Shown in pieces: positions 1-8,013 of a stretch of 64,000 nt of DNA. Positions within the stretch are counted from its first letter, which is position 1. Each line of letters starts with the position of its first letter. The translations under genes were made by a program, and so were the position numbers. Origin of the DNA: Paraglaciecola mesophila (lineage in GTDB: Bacteria > Pseudomonadota > Gammaproteobacteria > Enterobacterales > Alteromonadaceae); NCBI RefSeq assembly GCF_009906955.1, contig NZ_CP047656.1:3161001-3225000 (forward strand), read 5' to 3'. The notes beneath the pieces were generated by a model. That model saw only the letters and a program-made list of their open reading frames with translations. It was not told the DNA's origin and made no database searches.

Positions 1-82
1 GCTTATTCACGCCATTATGTAAATAGGTGGGTATGGACCCGCTCATTGGTATAAAAGCCTAATTCGGGTAATTTTATAATCT

Positions 83-103
83 AAGCGCCTGCTCAGGGCG
101 CTT
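83..103 (+). terminator. Possible weak terminator hairpin
   Basis: Perfect 7-bp inverted repeat AAGCGCC (83-89) and GGCGCTT (97-103) with a 7-nt loop, followed by TTGTTATC rather than a clean T run. It may end a gene lying before the window. I see no coding sequence in positions 1-210. Confidence 0.35.
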
Positions 104-210
104 GTTATCTGCACATGATATGCAGCTCTTCGCAGTTAATTACAACAGGGTAGAGAGTTGATATACTCAGTAGAACAATTTATTGCAAATCGGAATGCAC
201 ACTCACCTCA

Positions 211-1272
211 ATGCCTCAGCCTTCATCACGTCATCTTCCTTTAGATACGGTTAGCTCAACCAGCGAAAACACCTTATTTGGCGAGATTGTACAAAGTACG
301 TTTACGCCTCCTTGGTGGGCGAAAAATCGTCATATGCAGACTATTTGGCCGCGCTTTTTTCAGCGACGCTTAAGGGTGCATTGGCATAAAGAGCGTTTGA
401 TTTTGCCTGATGGGGATTTTGTCAATTTAGCCTGGGCAGGAGACAGAGAGAGCATTGCATCGAGCAAAGGGTTAGTGGTTATTTTTCATGGTCTGGAAGG
501 GTCGAACAAGTCCCATTATGCCAATGACATGGCTGCCAATCTCGTTCAGCAAGGCTACCTGGTGGTATTGATGCATTTTCGTGGTTGCGGCGGTGAGCAT
601 AATACCTTACCCAGAGCGTATCACTCGGGAGAAACAGAAGACGCGTGGTTTTTGTTAAACTGGCTGACGGAGCTGTATCCTAATGTCGCGAAAGTGGCTA
701 TGGGCTTTTCCCTCGGGGCGAATATGCTGTTAAAACTGTTAGGGGAACGTCCTGAACAGCGCATTTTGCGCGCAGGTATCGGGATTTCACCGCCTTTTAA
801 GTTAGCTGAGTGCTCATTGAGTATCAATCAAGGTGTATCACGTATGTATCAGTCTTATTTACTGAAAAGCATGGTGAATAATCTGGTGGATAAAATGCGT
901 ACCGTGGACTATTCCGATCATTTAGAGATTGATGATGTCAAAGCACGCTCTCTTAAAAGCTTCAAAGCGTTCGACCAGCACGTAACCGCGCCTCTGCATG
1001 GTTTTGACAGTGCTGATGATTACTACACTAAATGCAGCGCGATAAATTTTATGAAAACTATCGCCACTCCAACCCTTGTCATTCACGCTAAAGACGACCC
1101 CTTTATGAGTGAGTCAGTTTTGCCCAGTGAACAAGAACTGTCCCCTCATGTACGCCTTGAATTAAGCGACAAAGGAGGGCATGTAGGGTTTATGCAAGGC
1201 ACGCCTTGGCGTCCGGTAATTTGGATGCAGAAGCGTGTTAATCAATATTTTCAGGAGATTTTGCGCGAGTAA
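211..1272 (+). CDS. yheT: YheT-family alpha/beta hydrolase
   Basis: A 353-residue cytoplasmic alpha/beta-hydrolase of the YheT (UPF0017/ABHD) family, probably a carboxylesterase of unknown natural substrate. The N-terminal family signature [15 protein letters not shown] is at about residues 33-47. The oxyanion/strand region VVIFHGLEG is near residue 90, and the nucleophile elbow GFSLGAN places the catalytic serine at about residue 167. The candidate acid lies in HAKDDPFM and the histidine in GGHVGFM near the C-terminus. yheU follows 20 bp downstream on the same strand, the same pairing as in E. coli, which supports the family call. The physiological role is not known from the sequence. Confidence 0.9.
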   Translation: MPQPSSRHLPLDTVSSTSENTLFGEIVQSTFTPPWWAKNRHMQTIWPRFFQRRLRVHWHKERLILPDGDFVNLAWAGDRESIASSKGLVVIFHGLEGSNKSHYANDMAANLVQQGYLVVLMHFRGCGGEHNTLPRAYHSGETEDAWFLLNWLTELYPNVAKVAMGFSLGANMLLKLLGERPEQRILRAGIGISPPFKLAECSLSINQGVSRMYQSYLLKSMVNNLVDKMRTVDYSDHLEIDDVKARSLKSFKAFDQHVTAPLHGFDSADDYYTKCSAINFMKTIATPTLVIHAKDDPFMSESVLPSEQELSPHVRLELSDKGGHVGFMQGTPWRPVIWMQKRVNQYFQEILRE

Positions 1273-1292
1273 GTGCAAAGCCATATCGTTTT

Positions 1293-1529
1293 ATGATTAT
1301 ACCGATTAATGAAGTCAGCCCAGATGCGTTGAGCAATCTGATTGAAGGATTTGTGCTACGTGAAGGCACCGAGTACGGTGAGGCGGATTGCAGTTTGGCA
1401 GATAAGGTAGAGCAAGTGCGAGCTCAATTAACATCGGGCGAGGCCTTGCTGGTGTATTCAGAGTTACATGAAACAGTGAATATTATCCCCAAAGATCAGC
1501 TTGGGCTGATCGATGAGGAAGCAGAATAA
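1293..1529 (+). CDS. yheU: YheU family protein (UPF0270)
   Basis: A 78-residue acidic protein matching the small YheU/UPF0270 family, with the family start [20 protein letters not shown] and the conserved segment REGTEYGE at about residues 23-30. It lies 20 bp after yheT and is probably co-transcribed with it. No enzymatic motif, signal peptide or membrane segment is visible. It converges on the minus-strand yceI gene, whose stop is about 36 bp away. The function of this family is not established. Confidence 0.9.
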   Translation: MIIPINEVSPDALSNLIEGFVLREGTEYGEADCSLADKVEQVRAQLTSGEALLVYSELHETVNIIPKDQLGLIDEEAE

Positions 1530-1565
1530 TGGTTGTCACCTGTCTCATTTAACGGCAGCGATCAA

Positions 1566-2177
1566 TTACATCAATTCGATGAAGGTTAAGTTAAACGTTA
1601 CGGGTACATTCGGGCTGATGCTGGACAAGCCCGCTACGTTTTGTAACCAGTCTATGCCGCCTTGTAGGCCATAATCCCCTGCTGTAATGATGACAGGTTG
1701 AGCACTGGTGGCGACAAAACGATTATGGTCAGTTTTGGTCACTTGTACTTTCACTTCAATGTCGTTTTCTTGCCCTAGCACGCTTAATTTGGCAGGAATG
1801 GTAAACGTACCTGCTTGGCCTTTAGTAAACGCCAAAATTTCTTTTGGCAGGTTAGCGGTGAGAGTCGCTTTCGGGAAGTTCTCCACCATAAACAGCTTTT
1901 CACGCATACGAGAGTTGCGAATATCTATCCCTGTTTCTACAGAGGATAAATCGATATCAACCGACAATTCACCGGCACTGGTTAGTGAGCCGCTCAGATT
2001 GGAGAAATGATGAAGCTCACTGACTTTAATATTCTTGGTAGAAATGAAATTTAACTGAGAGTCTTTATTCAGCAGTTGCCAATCGGCGGAAGCGCTTGCA
2101 CACACGAGTAAGCTGGATAGCGCGGCTAGGTTAATTGCGGCCAGTTTTAGCAACTTGGCATTTTTGCGGAAAGTCAT
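1566..2177 (-). CDS. YceI-family periplasmic protein
   Basis: A YceI-like lipocalin-fold protein exported to the periplasm; family members bind polyisoprenoid-type lipids in a beta barrel. The start at 2177 is preferred over an in-frame ATG at 2216. It gives a clean signal peptide (MTFRKNAKLLKL, then a hydrophobic run ending in CASASA) and a 4-bp ATGA overlap with the upstream cysQ. The mature part begins DWQLLNKDSQLNFISTKN and contains the family pattern of alternating strands, with RMREKLFMVENFPKATLT near the middle. The coupling to cysQ suggests the last gene of a nudE-cysQ-yceI operon. The ligand is unknown. Confidence 0.85.
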   Translation of the reverse strand: MTFRKNAKLLKLAAINLAALSSLLVCASASADWQLLNKDSQLNFISTKNIKVSELHHFSNLSGSLTSAGELSVDIDLSSVETGIDIRNSRMREKLFMVENFPKATLTANLPKEILAFTKGQAGTFTIPAKLSVLGQENDIEVKVQVTKTDHNRFVATSAQPVIITAGDYGLQGGIDWLQNVAGLSSISPNVPVTFNLTFIELM

Positions 2178-3010
2178 TCGGTATCTCCTGTGGTGTATTT
2201 CACTATGGTTTGCCAATTTACTCGTTGATCACCCATAACGATAAAATCTGGGTTGGTAACGGAATTTCGTTCATTATAACTAAGAGGCGAAAAATCATGG
2301 GCCAAAATATTGCCCCCTGCTTCACTGACAATGCACTGAGAAGCACCAGTGTCCCATTCGCCAGTCACGCCTAAACGTAAGAAAACATCTGCTTTACCTT
2401 CAGCGATAAAACAGGATTTTAGCGAGCAGCTGCCCGTCGGATAAGTTTGATACGTGCGATGATCGCTCATGCTGCGCATGACATTTTCTCGTGCTTGACG
2501 GCGGCTAATGGCAATCATAACGGGGTCGTGTTCAGGATCGTCAAATTTACGCACGTGAATGCGTTTATTTTCGGTGCGGCTTTCTTTAAATGCCCCGTGC
2601 CCTTTAGAGGCAAAATACAAGGTTTCACCTGGGGGCCAGTAAATCACCCCGATAACAGGTTGGTTATCTTCAACAAGTGCAATATTCACTGCAAAGTCGC
2701 CACTGCGAGCGATAAACTCTTGGGTACCATCAATAGGGTCAATTAACCAATAACGATGCCAGCCTTTACGCACTTCTAGTGCACCGTTGTCTGACTCTTC
2801 CGACATGATAGGAATGTGCGGGGTTTTACGTTTGAGAATGGCCAAAATCACTTCATTCGCTTTGTAGTCGGCTGACGTCACGGGCGAGTCATCGTCTTTT
2901 TGATAGCTTTTATAGTCACCACTGTCATAGATTTCCATGACGACTTTTCCAGCCGCTTGGGCTGCGCTTTTAGCTATGTCGAGTAACGAAGAGATAGAGT
3001 CGGTGGGCAT
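2174..3010 (-). CDS. cysQ: 3'(2'),5'-bisphosphate nucleotidase CysQ
   Basis: Inositol-monophosphatase-fold phosphatase that hydrolyses adenosine 3',5'-bisphosphate (pAp), the by-product of sulfate assimilation, to AMP. Metal-binding motifs are visible: SEES (the conserved acidic residues), DPIDGTQEF, and the late EWDTGASQCIVSEAGG segment. The start at 3010 is chosen over 3028 because it directly follows the nudE stop (TAATG junction) with AAAGGA about 7 nt upstream; the longer form would overlap nudE. Length is about 278 residues, usual for CysQ. It sits between nudE and yceI in a tight minus-strand operon. The nudE-cysQ pairing joins two nucleotide-cleaning enzymes. Confidence 0.92.
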   Translation of the reverse strand: MPTDSISSLLDIAKSAAQAAGKVVMEIYDSGDYKSYQKDDDSPVTSADYKANEVILAILKRKTPHIPIMSEESDNGALEVRKGWHRYWLIDPIDGTQEFIARSGDFAVNIALVEDNQPVIGVIYWPPGETLYFASKGHGAFKESRTENKRIHVRKFDDPEHDPVMIAISRRQARENVMRSMSDHRTYQTYPTGSCSLKSCFIAEGKADVFLRLGVTGEWDTGASQCIVSEAGGNILAHDFSPLSYNERNSVTNPDFIVMGDQRVNWQTIVKYTTGDTE

Positions 3011-3573
3011 TATTGTTCCTTTAACCACTTTTGCGCGAGAAATAGTGCGGTAATACAGCGAGCTTCAATGAAATCGTCACGAGCCAATAACGCATCAAGA
3101 TCGTTTATCGACCATTTAATGATGTCTAAGGGCTCAGGTTCATCGCCGGGAAGCGTTTGTTCATATAAATCTTCAGCGATAAAAATATCCATGCGGGCGT
3201 TAAAAAATGCCGGTGCCATGCTGACATTTTGCAAGTAATGAAGCTTAGTTGCGCCAAAGCCGACTTCTTCTTTGAGCTCGCGATCAGCGGCTTGCGCAGG
3301 TTCTTCTCCTGGGTCGATTAGGCCCTTAGGAAAACCTAACTGGTATGAGTGCGTGCCTGCCGCGTATTCACGTACCAATAAAAATTCATGGTTATTGATA
3401 AAGGGAACAATCATCACCGCGCCACGTCCACCGCCAGCCATGCGCTCAAAGGTGCGCAGTTCTCCATTGGAAAACTCGAGATCGACTTGCTCAACGGTGA
3501 ACAATCCGCTTTTTGCCACGGTGCGTCGTTGGTGAATGTGTGGAAGTGTTTTATTGGGGTCTATTTTGCTCAT
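3010..3573 (-). CDS. nudE: ADP compounds hydrolase NudE
   Basis: Nudix hydrolase acting on ADP-ribose, Ap3A, NADH and similar ADP-linked compounds. The full Nudix box (GX5EX7REUXEEXGU) is present, beginning GFPKGLIDPGEE and ending RELKEEVGFG, in the middle of a 187-residue protein, the usual NudE length. The N-terminus carries the NudE-like IHQRRTVAKSGLF. The gene heads a minus-strand operon with cysQ and yceI and is divergent from yrfG, which encodes another nucleotide-acting enzyme; nudE/yrfG adjacency is known in enterobacteria. Confidence 0.92.
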   Translation of the reverse strand: MSKIDPNKTLPHIHQRRTVAKSGLFTVEQVDLEFSNGELRTFERMAGGGRGAVMIVPFINNHEFLLVREYAAGTHSYQLGFPKGLIDPGEEPAQAADRELKEEVGFGATKLHYLQNVSMAPAFFNARMDIFIAEDLYEQTLPGDEPEPLDIIKWSINDLDALLARDDFIEARCITALFLAQKWLKEQ

Positions 3574-3667
3574 CTACCTATCACGTTATCATAGCCTCAC
3601 TAATTGCATCAATGACGCGTAAACTATTGTTACGTCGAATATAACGCTTAACTTAAGGACTTGCCAC

Positions 3668-4351
3668 TTGCCTGACTTACCTTGGAACAAAATTAAAACG
3701 GTTTTACTCGATATGGACGGGACTTTGCTTGACTTGCATTTCGATAGCCACTTCTGGTTAGAGCATTTACCGAAAACGTACGCCAGTATCAATGGCATCA
3801 GCGAAGAACAGGGTAAAGAGTACATGATGGCGGAGTATCGCCAAGTGTTTGGCACAATAGATTGGTATTGTTTAGATTACTGGGCAGACAAACTTCAGCT
3901 AGATATTATGCAAGCAAAGCGTGAAGTTGAGCATTTAATCGCCATGCGGGATGACACCATTCCATTGCTTGATGCCCTCAGAGAATCAGGGCGTGAAGTG
4001 GTATTGGTCACTAACGCGCATCCCGATAGTCTGTCATTAAAAATTGAACATACTGCCCTTGATAGCCATATCGATACGCTTATTTCGACCCATGAATTTG
4101 GGGTCACCAAAGAGTCTCAATTATTATGGCAAAAGCTTCAGCAACGTTTAGGGTTCGATTGCGAGCATACGTTGTTTGTTGATGATAGCTTGCCTATTTT
4201 GCAGGCAGCGAAAGATTTTGGCATTGCCCACTTGCTGGCTGTGAGCAATCCAGATAGTCAATTACCGTTAAAAGATGTTACACAATTTTTAGCCACCAGT
4301 GACTACAGGACCATGTTGGACGCTATAAAAAATACTCCTTTTGCGGGATAA
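3668..4351 (+). CDS. yrfG: GMP/IMP nucleotidase YrfG (HAD superfamily)
   Basis: HAD-superfamily phosphatase predicted to dephosphorylate GMP and IMP. HAD motif I, DMDGTLLDLHFD, is at about residues 16-27. Motif II is the VLVTNAHPDS segment near residue 116, and the late acidic motif FVDDSLPIL is near residue 172. The start is a TTG at 3668, giving 227 residues, the normal length. No in-frame ATG before the first HAD motif would keep the N-terminal strand intact. It is divergent from nudE with about 94 bp between them. Confidence 0.88.
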   Translation: MPDLPWNKIKTVLLDMDGTLLDLHFDSHFWLEHLPKTYASINGISEEQGKEYMMAEYRQVFGTIDWYCLDYWADKLQLDIMQAKREVEHLIAMRDDTIPLLDALRESGREVVLVTNAHPDSLSLKIEHTALDSHIDTLISTHEFGVTKESQLLWQKLQQRLGFDCEHTLFVDDSLPILQAAKDFGIAHLLAVSNPDSQLPLKDVTQFLATSDYRTMLDAIKNTPFAG

Positions 4352-4369
4352 GGACTGATTAAACGAAAA

Positions 4370-4420
4370 TGCCGAAGCGCTGAGATTAAGTGAATTTTTC
4401 GTGCTTTTGGCAGTTTTTTT
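4370..4420 (+). terminator. Possible terminator after yrfG
   Basis: TGCCGAAGC (4370-4378) can pair with GCTTTTGGCA (4403-4412) with one bulge and one G-T pair across a 24-nt loop. Seven T residues follow at 4414-4420. The large loop makes it weaker than a classical terminator. Confidence 0.4.
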
Positions 4421-4485
4421 GTGAATAACGGGCAAAAGCCATGCTTTATTGCCTCTGTGGCGTTTCATATTGTTGTTGATCGCCC

Positions 4486-4491
4486 TATAAT
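4486..4491 (+). promoter_or_regulatory. Candidate -10 box of the ppa promoter
   Basis: A perfect TATAAT lies 36 bp before the ppa start codon. The region 17 bp upstream (TTTCAT at 4463-4468) is a poor -35, so the promoter call rests on the -10 and its position. Confidence 0.4.
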
Positions 4492-4526
4492 TCGAGCCAA
4501 TTTTCATCAATCTATAGGTCAAGTCT

Positions 4527-5060
4527 ATGAGTCTTAACGATGTTCCAGCTGGTAAAAACGTACCAGACGAAATTAATGTAGTGATTGAAATCCCTGCGTA
4601 TTCTGATCCAATCAAATATGAAGTGGATAAAGACACAGGTGCAATTTTTGTCGACCGCTTCATGGCGACCTGCATGCACTACCCCACTAACTATGGCTAT
4701 ATTAATCAAACATTGTCAGAAGATGGTGATCCAGCAGACGTACTAGTGATGTCACCTTTCCCACTTCTTGCTGGTTGTGTGATTAAGTGTCGTCCTGTTG
4801 GCGTACTTAAAATGACAGATGAATCAGGTACTGATGCTAAGATTTTAGCGGTACCGGTTGATAAGTTGTCTACCATCTATCGTGGTATCAAAGACATCGA
4901 CCAAGTGGACGAGCTTACCCTTAACCAAATTGAGCATTTCTTCTCACATTACAAAGATTTAGAGCCTGGAAAATGGGTGAAAATCGACGGTTGGGAAAAC
5001 GCTGAAGCAGCAAAAGAAGAAATCGTTAGCAGCGTAGAGCGTTACAAAACAGAAGGCTAA
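4527..5060 (+). CDS. ppa: Inorganic pyrophosphatase, family I
   Basis: Cytoplasmic Mg-dependent pyrophosphatase that hydrolyses PPi from biosynthetic reactions to two phosphates. The 177-residue length is typical of the hexameric bacterial family I enzyme. The signature D-x-D-P-x-D-V is present as DGDPADVLV at about residues 69-77, with the substrate-contact segment [15 protein letters not shown] around residues 30-45 and the AVPVDK region in the second half. It appears to be a single-gene unit, with a strong -10 box upstream and a clean terminator 40 bp downstream. Confidence 0.97.
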   Translation: MSLNDVPAGKNVPDEINVVIEIPAYSDPIKYEVDKDTGAIFVDRFMATCMHYPTNYGYINQTLSEDGDPADVLVMSPFPLLAGCVIKCRPVGVLKMTDESGTDAKILAVPVDKLSTIYRGIKDIDQVDELTLNQIEHFFSHYKDLEPGKWVKIDGWENAEAAKEEIVSSVERYKTEG

Positions 5061-5097
5061 TCAATCTATTCAGTCGAATAGAATTTGGTACCCTAGA

Positions 5098-5121
5098 AGC
5101 CGACTACTCGTCGGCTTTTTT
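5098..5121 (+). terminator. Rho-independent terminator of ppa
   Basis: Perfect 7-bp stem AGCCGAC (5098-5104) with GTCGGCT (5110-5116), loop TACTC, followed by a run of T at 5116-5121. It lies about 40 bp after the ppa stop. Confidence 0.9.
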
Positions 5122-5174
5122 ATTTTCTGTCTCTTGTGAGACACTGACCATCACCGTTTTGTGAATTGAAATCC

Positions 5175-6398
5175 ATGACATTTATACGCCCATTTCGCGC
5201 TAACCCGCAGATACTTTTATTGGCAATGGCTTTTGTGATGCCGCTGGTTTTTTCCGTATGGAACGCACTGCTGAATAATTTTGTGGTAGAGAAGGCACAG
5301 TTCAATGGTGCACAGATTGGCATGCTGCAAAGCCTCCGTGAGGTGCCTGGTTTTTTGGCCTTTACCGCAGTTTTCTTGTTGTTGGTGCTCAAAGAGCAAA
5401 CGCTTGCATTGGTGTCGTTGGCGGTTATGTGTGTTGGCGTTGCTTTAACTGGCTGGTTGCCGTTTGAGTTAGGGTTGTATTGCACCACTGTGTTGATGTC
5501 TATTGGTTTTCATTATTTTGAGACCATCAACCAATCATTGACCTTGCAGTGGCTAGATAAAGACAAAAGCGCTCACTTTATGGGGCAGCAGCTTGCAGTA
5601 AAGAGTTTTGCCTCGTTGCTGGCATACGGCGCTATTTGGCTGCTAATGGAATGGGCGGGGATCTCGTATGTGGCTATGTATATGCTGGCTGGTGGAGTAG
5701 GTCTGCTGATCGTGATTTGGTTATGGTTTGGATTCGATAAGTTTACTCAAACCTCTGTGCAGCATAAGCACATGTTTTTACGCAAACGCTATTGGCTGTA
5801 TTATGGCTTGGTGTTTTTCAGTGGTGCGCGGCGGCAAATCTTTATGGTGTTTGCCTCGTTTATGATGGTAGAGAAATTTGGTTATTCGGTTGGTGATATC
5901 AGCCTGCTGTATATGCTCAACTATGTGTTTAATCTGTTTTTTGCCCCTAAAATTGGCCGCTGGATCCATAAAATTGGTGAGCAACGGGCATTGTGTATTG
6001 AATACCTTGGTTTACTTTGTGTGTTTGTGGGTTATGCCTGGGTAGACAATAGTCAGTTAGCTGCCGGACTGTATGTAATAGATCACCTGTTTTTTGCCAT
6101 GGCCATTGCGGTTAAGACTTATTTTCAAAAGATTGCCGATCACAGAGATATCGCATCAACCGCCGGGGTGAGTTTTACCATTAATCATATTGCCGCTGTA
6201 GTCATCCCAGCATTGTTAGGCGTGGTGTGGTTAACCTCGCCCTCGGCTGTCTTTTATATCGGTGCAGGCTTTGCTGTTTGTTCATTGATTTTAGCGTTGA
6301 ATATTCCCGACCAACCGAACGATGGGAATGAAGTTAGAATGAACATGTTGCGTTGGGCGAATGTGCCCAGTGTTGCACCCCCCAAGGAGAATTCATGA
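5175..6398 (+). CDS. MFS transporter of unknown substrate
   Basis: A hydrophobic protein of about 407 residues with roughly twelve predicted membrane segments, consistent with the major facilitator superfamily. The arginine-rich loop FFSGARRQIFMVF and the two-half organisation fit that superfamily. The ATG at 5175 is preferred over a TTG three codons earlier. The stop overlaps the start of the next gene by 4 bp (ATGA), so the two are translationally coupled. I do not recognise a substrate-specific motif. The partner is a small exported DUF3299 protein, which hints at a shared envelope function, but this is only inferred from context. Confidence 0.75.
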   Translation: MTFIRPFRANPQILLLAMAFVMPLVFSVWNALLNNFVVEKAQFNGAQIGMLQSLREVPGFLAFTAVFLLLVLKEQTLALVSLAVMCVGVALTGWLPFELGLYCTTVLMSIGFHYFETINQSLTLQWLDKDKSAHFMGQQLAVKSFASLLAYGAIWLLMEWAGISYVAMYMLAGGVGLLIVIWLWFGFDKFTQTSVQHKHMFLRKRYWLYYGLVFFSGARRQIFMVFASFMMVEKFGYSVGDISLLYMLNYVFNLFFAPKIGRWIHKIGEQRALCIEYLGLLCVFVGYAWVDNSQLAAGLYVIDHLFFAMAIAVKTYFQKIADHRDIASTAGVSFTINHIAAVVIPALLGVVWLTSPSAVFYIGAGFAVCSLILALNIPDQPNDGNEVRMNMLRWANVPSVAPPKENS

Positions 6399-6856
6399 AG
6401 TATTTAGTGTTATTGCTGGCGATAAGTTCGTTTGCTGCTTTTAGCCAAGAGCCTGAAGAATTATTTTGGGAAGACATGATCCCAAAAAATTACATTGCCC
6501 CCCAAGAGGAAGTGAACCATGACGGTTCAATGGTACAACAAAGTTTAAATGCCCCTGTGGTGAATGAACTGGACGGCAAAGTGGTTAAAATACCAGGCTT
6601 TGTAGTGCCCCTTGAAGGCAGCAGCGATACGACCAAAGAGTTCTTGTTAGTACCGTATTTTGGCGCGTGTATTCATGTTCCCCCCCCGCCACCGAATCAA
6701 ATTGTATATGTGAAGTTTCCAAATGGTGTGCCAATAGACAACATATACGATGCTGTGTGGGTGACCGGTACATTAGCTACCCAAGTGTGGGAAGGAGACC
6801 TAGCGACAGTAGGCTACACCATGCAAGGCATTGAAGTGACACCATATGATGGCTAA
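6395..6856 (+). CDS. DUF3299 exported protein
   Basis: A 153-residue protein with a signal peptide (MKYLVLLLAISSFAAFSQ) and a DUF3299 domain. The domain is recognised by KIPGFVVPLE, then FLLVPYFGACIHVPPPPPNQ and VWVTGTL in the second half. The ATG at 6395 has a strong AAGGAGA ribosome-binding site and overlaps the MFS stop by 4 bp; an in-frame ATG at 6353 lies inside the MFS gene and would destroy the signal peptide. The conserved Cys-x-His in GACIHVPPPP may bind a metal, which is my inference. The biochemical function of DUF3299 is not established. Confidence 0.82.
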   Translation: MKYLVLLLAISSFAAFSQEPEELFWEDMIPKNYIAPQEEVNHDGSMVQQSLNAPVVNELDGKVVKIPGFVVPLEGSSDTTKEFLLVPYFGACIHVPPPPPNQIVYVKFPNGVPIDNIYDAVWVTGTLATQVWEGDLATVGYTMQGIEVTPYDG

Positions 6857-6883
6857 GGTTTTTCAAAGTCCTTGTGTGGCTAC

Positions 6884-7597
6884 TCAGCGCGTGGGTTGGC
6901 CAAAGATAACGTTAGCCTGATTAAACTGTACCCATGAGGTGAGAATGTACTTATCATTCGAGATGGGTACGTTCCCTCGGTGAGTATGGGTAAAATACGC
7001 GGGGGCAATCACCATAGTGCCTTTGCGCGGTTTGATAGATAAATCTTGATAGTAAAACTCGGTTTCCCCGCCTTCTTCCACATCATTTAAATAAAACATA
7101 AACAATAATATACGGTGTAAGGCATCTGTACTATTGGCCTGAGGGTAAACCTCTGAATGCCAATAAGGATAACCGCCCTGTTGCTTATCGTATTTCTGTG
7201 CGTTGATATTGCCTAACCGAAATAAGTAGCCCATTAGGTTGGCTAAATTCGGTAAACCCACTTCTTTAAAGTTGTCATGAGTCATTTTAACGGGCTGGCC
7301 GCTTTTCGGGTGCTTAACGGTCAAACCGATAGGGCCAATAAGGGCGAAGAAATAGCTTTCGAAATAGGCCAATATCTGTTGGCTCAGTACAGGTAATAAA
7401 GCTTGATAGGGCGTTTTGAATTCTGGGTGAGTAATAATAGATACGTCACGACTGCGTTTTTTGTCTGGGTCGACGCCGCCACCTGTACGCCCCGGTTGGG
7501 TGTTTTTGCTTAACTCAAATTGGGTGACGAACTGATCACACAGTTCGTCACTAATAGCGTGCTCTACAACCTTAATAAAGGTTTCAGGCTTAGGCAT
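6884..7597 (-). CDS. Prolyl 4-hydroxylase-like 2OG-Fe(II) dioxygenase
   Basis: A 237-residue 2-oxoglutarate/Fe(II) dioxygenase of the prolyl 4-hydroxylase alpha-subunit type. The family hallmark YLNDVEEGGETEF is at about residues 169-181. Iron ligands are probably H147 and E149 in YWHSEVYP (an HxE variant of the usual HxD) and H204 or H206 in YFTHTHRG. The candidate 2-oxoglutarate-binding basic residue is K216 in NDKYILTSW. There is no signal peptide, so the substrate should be cytoplasmic, but it is unknown. The gene overlaps the preceding thioesterase gene by 8 bp and is the last gene of a uvrA-thioesterase-oxygenase operon. Confidence 0.82.
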   Translation of the reverse strand: MPKPETFIKVVEHAISDELCDQFVTQFELSKNTQPGRTGGGVDPDKKRSRDVSIITHPEFKTPYQALLPVLSQQILAYFESYFFALIGPIGLTVKHPKSGQPVKMTHDNFKEVGLPNLANLMGYLFRLGNINAQKYDKQQGGYPYWHSEVYPQANSTDALHRILLFMFYLNDVEEGGETEFYYQDLSIKPRKGTMVIAPAYFTHTHRGNVPISNDKYILTSWVQFNQANVIFGQPTR

Positions 7598-7997
7598 TCA
7601 CGCCCCGAGGGATCGCGTGCTCAGTTAGCTTTTCACGTATTTCATCATTGATCACCACTGACTTTTTCTCAGCGTAGTTATACTGGACCATAGTAGTAGT
7701 GCCAGTTGCACGCTTGGTGCCGTTTTGCCATAACTCTTGATAGGTGTCGAATGAACTTCCGCCTATACGGCTAATGTAGGTACGAACCTGTACAGGGTGG
7801 CCATAATGCATTTGATCGAGAAAATCGACTTTATAGCCAGCTAAAATCAAAGGCCAATTTTGTAAGTCTAATTCAGGGCTGAAAATTCTGAATATGGGCT
7901 CGCGAGCCATTTCAAACCAATCCACCAACACAGTATTACTGACGTGTGCTAAGGCATCCGTTTCACAAAATCGCACATTAAAATCTTCAATTAACAT
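7590..7997 (-). CDS. Hotdog-fold acyl-CoA thioesterase (4HBT/YbgC-like)
   Basis: A 135-residue single-domain hotdog protein. The segment FCETDALAHVSNTVLVDWFEMARE at the N-terminus is the 4-hydroxybenzoyl-CoA thioesterase family active-site region, with the catalytic aspartate near residue 14. Members hydrolyse acyl-CoA thioesters; the substrate cannot be told from sequence. It starts 16 bp after uvrA on the same strand and its end overlaps the oxygenase gene by 8 bp, so it is probably co-transcribed with both. Confidence 0.85.
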   Translation of the reverse strand: MLIEDFNVRFCETDALAHVSNTVLVDWFEMAREPIFRIFSPELDLQNWPLILAGYKVDFLDQMHYGHPVQVRTYISRIGGSSFDTYQELWQNGTKRATGTTTMVQYNYAEKKSVVINDEIREKLTEHAIPRGVNA

Positions 7998-8013
7998 TGG
8001 TTTAGTTCCTTGT

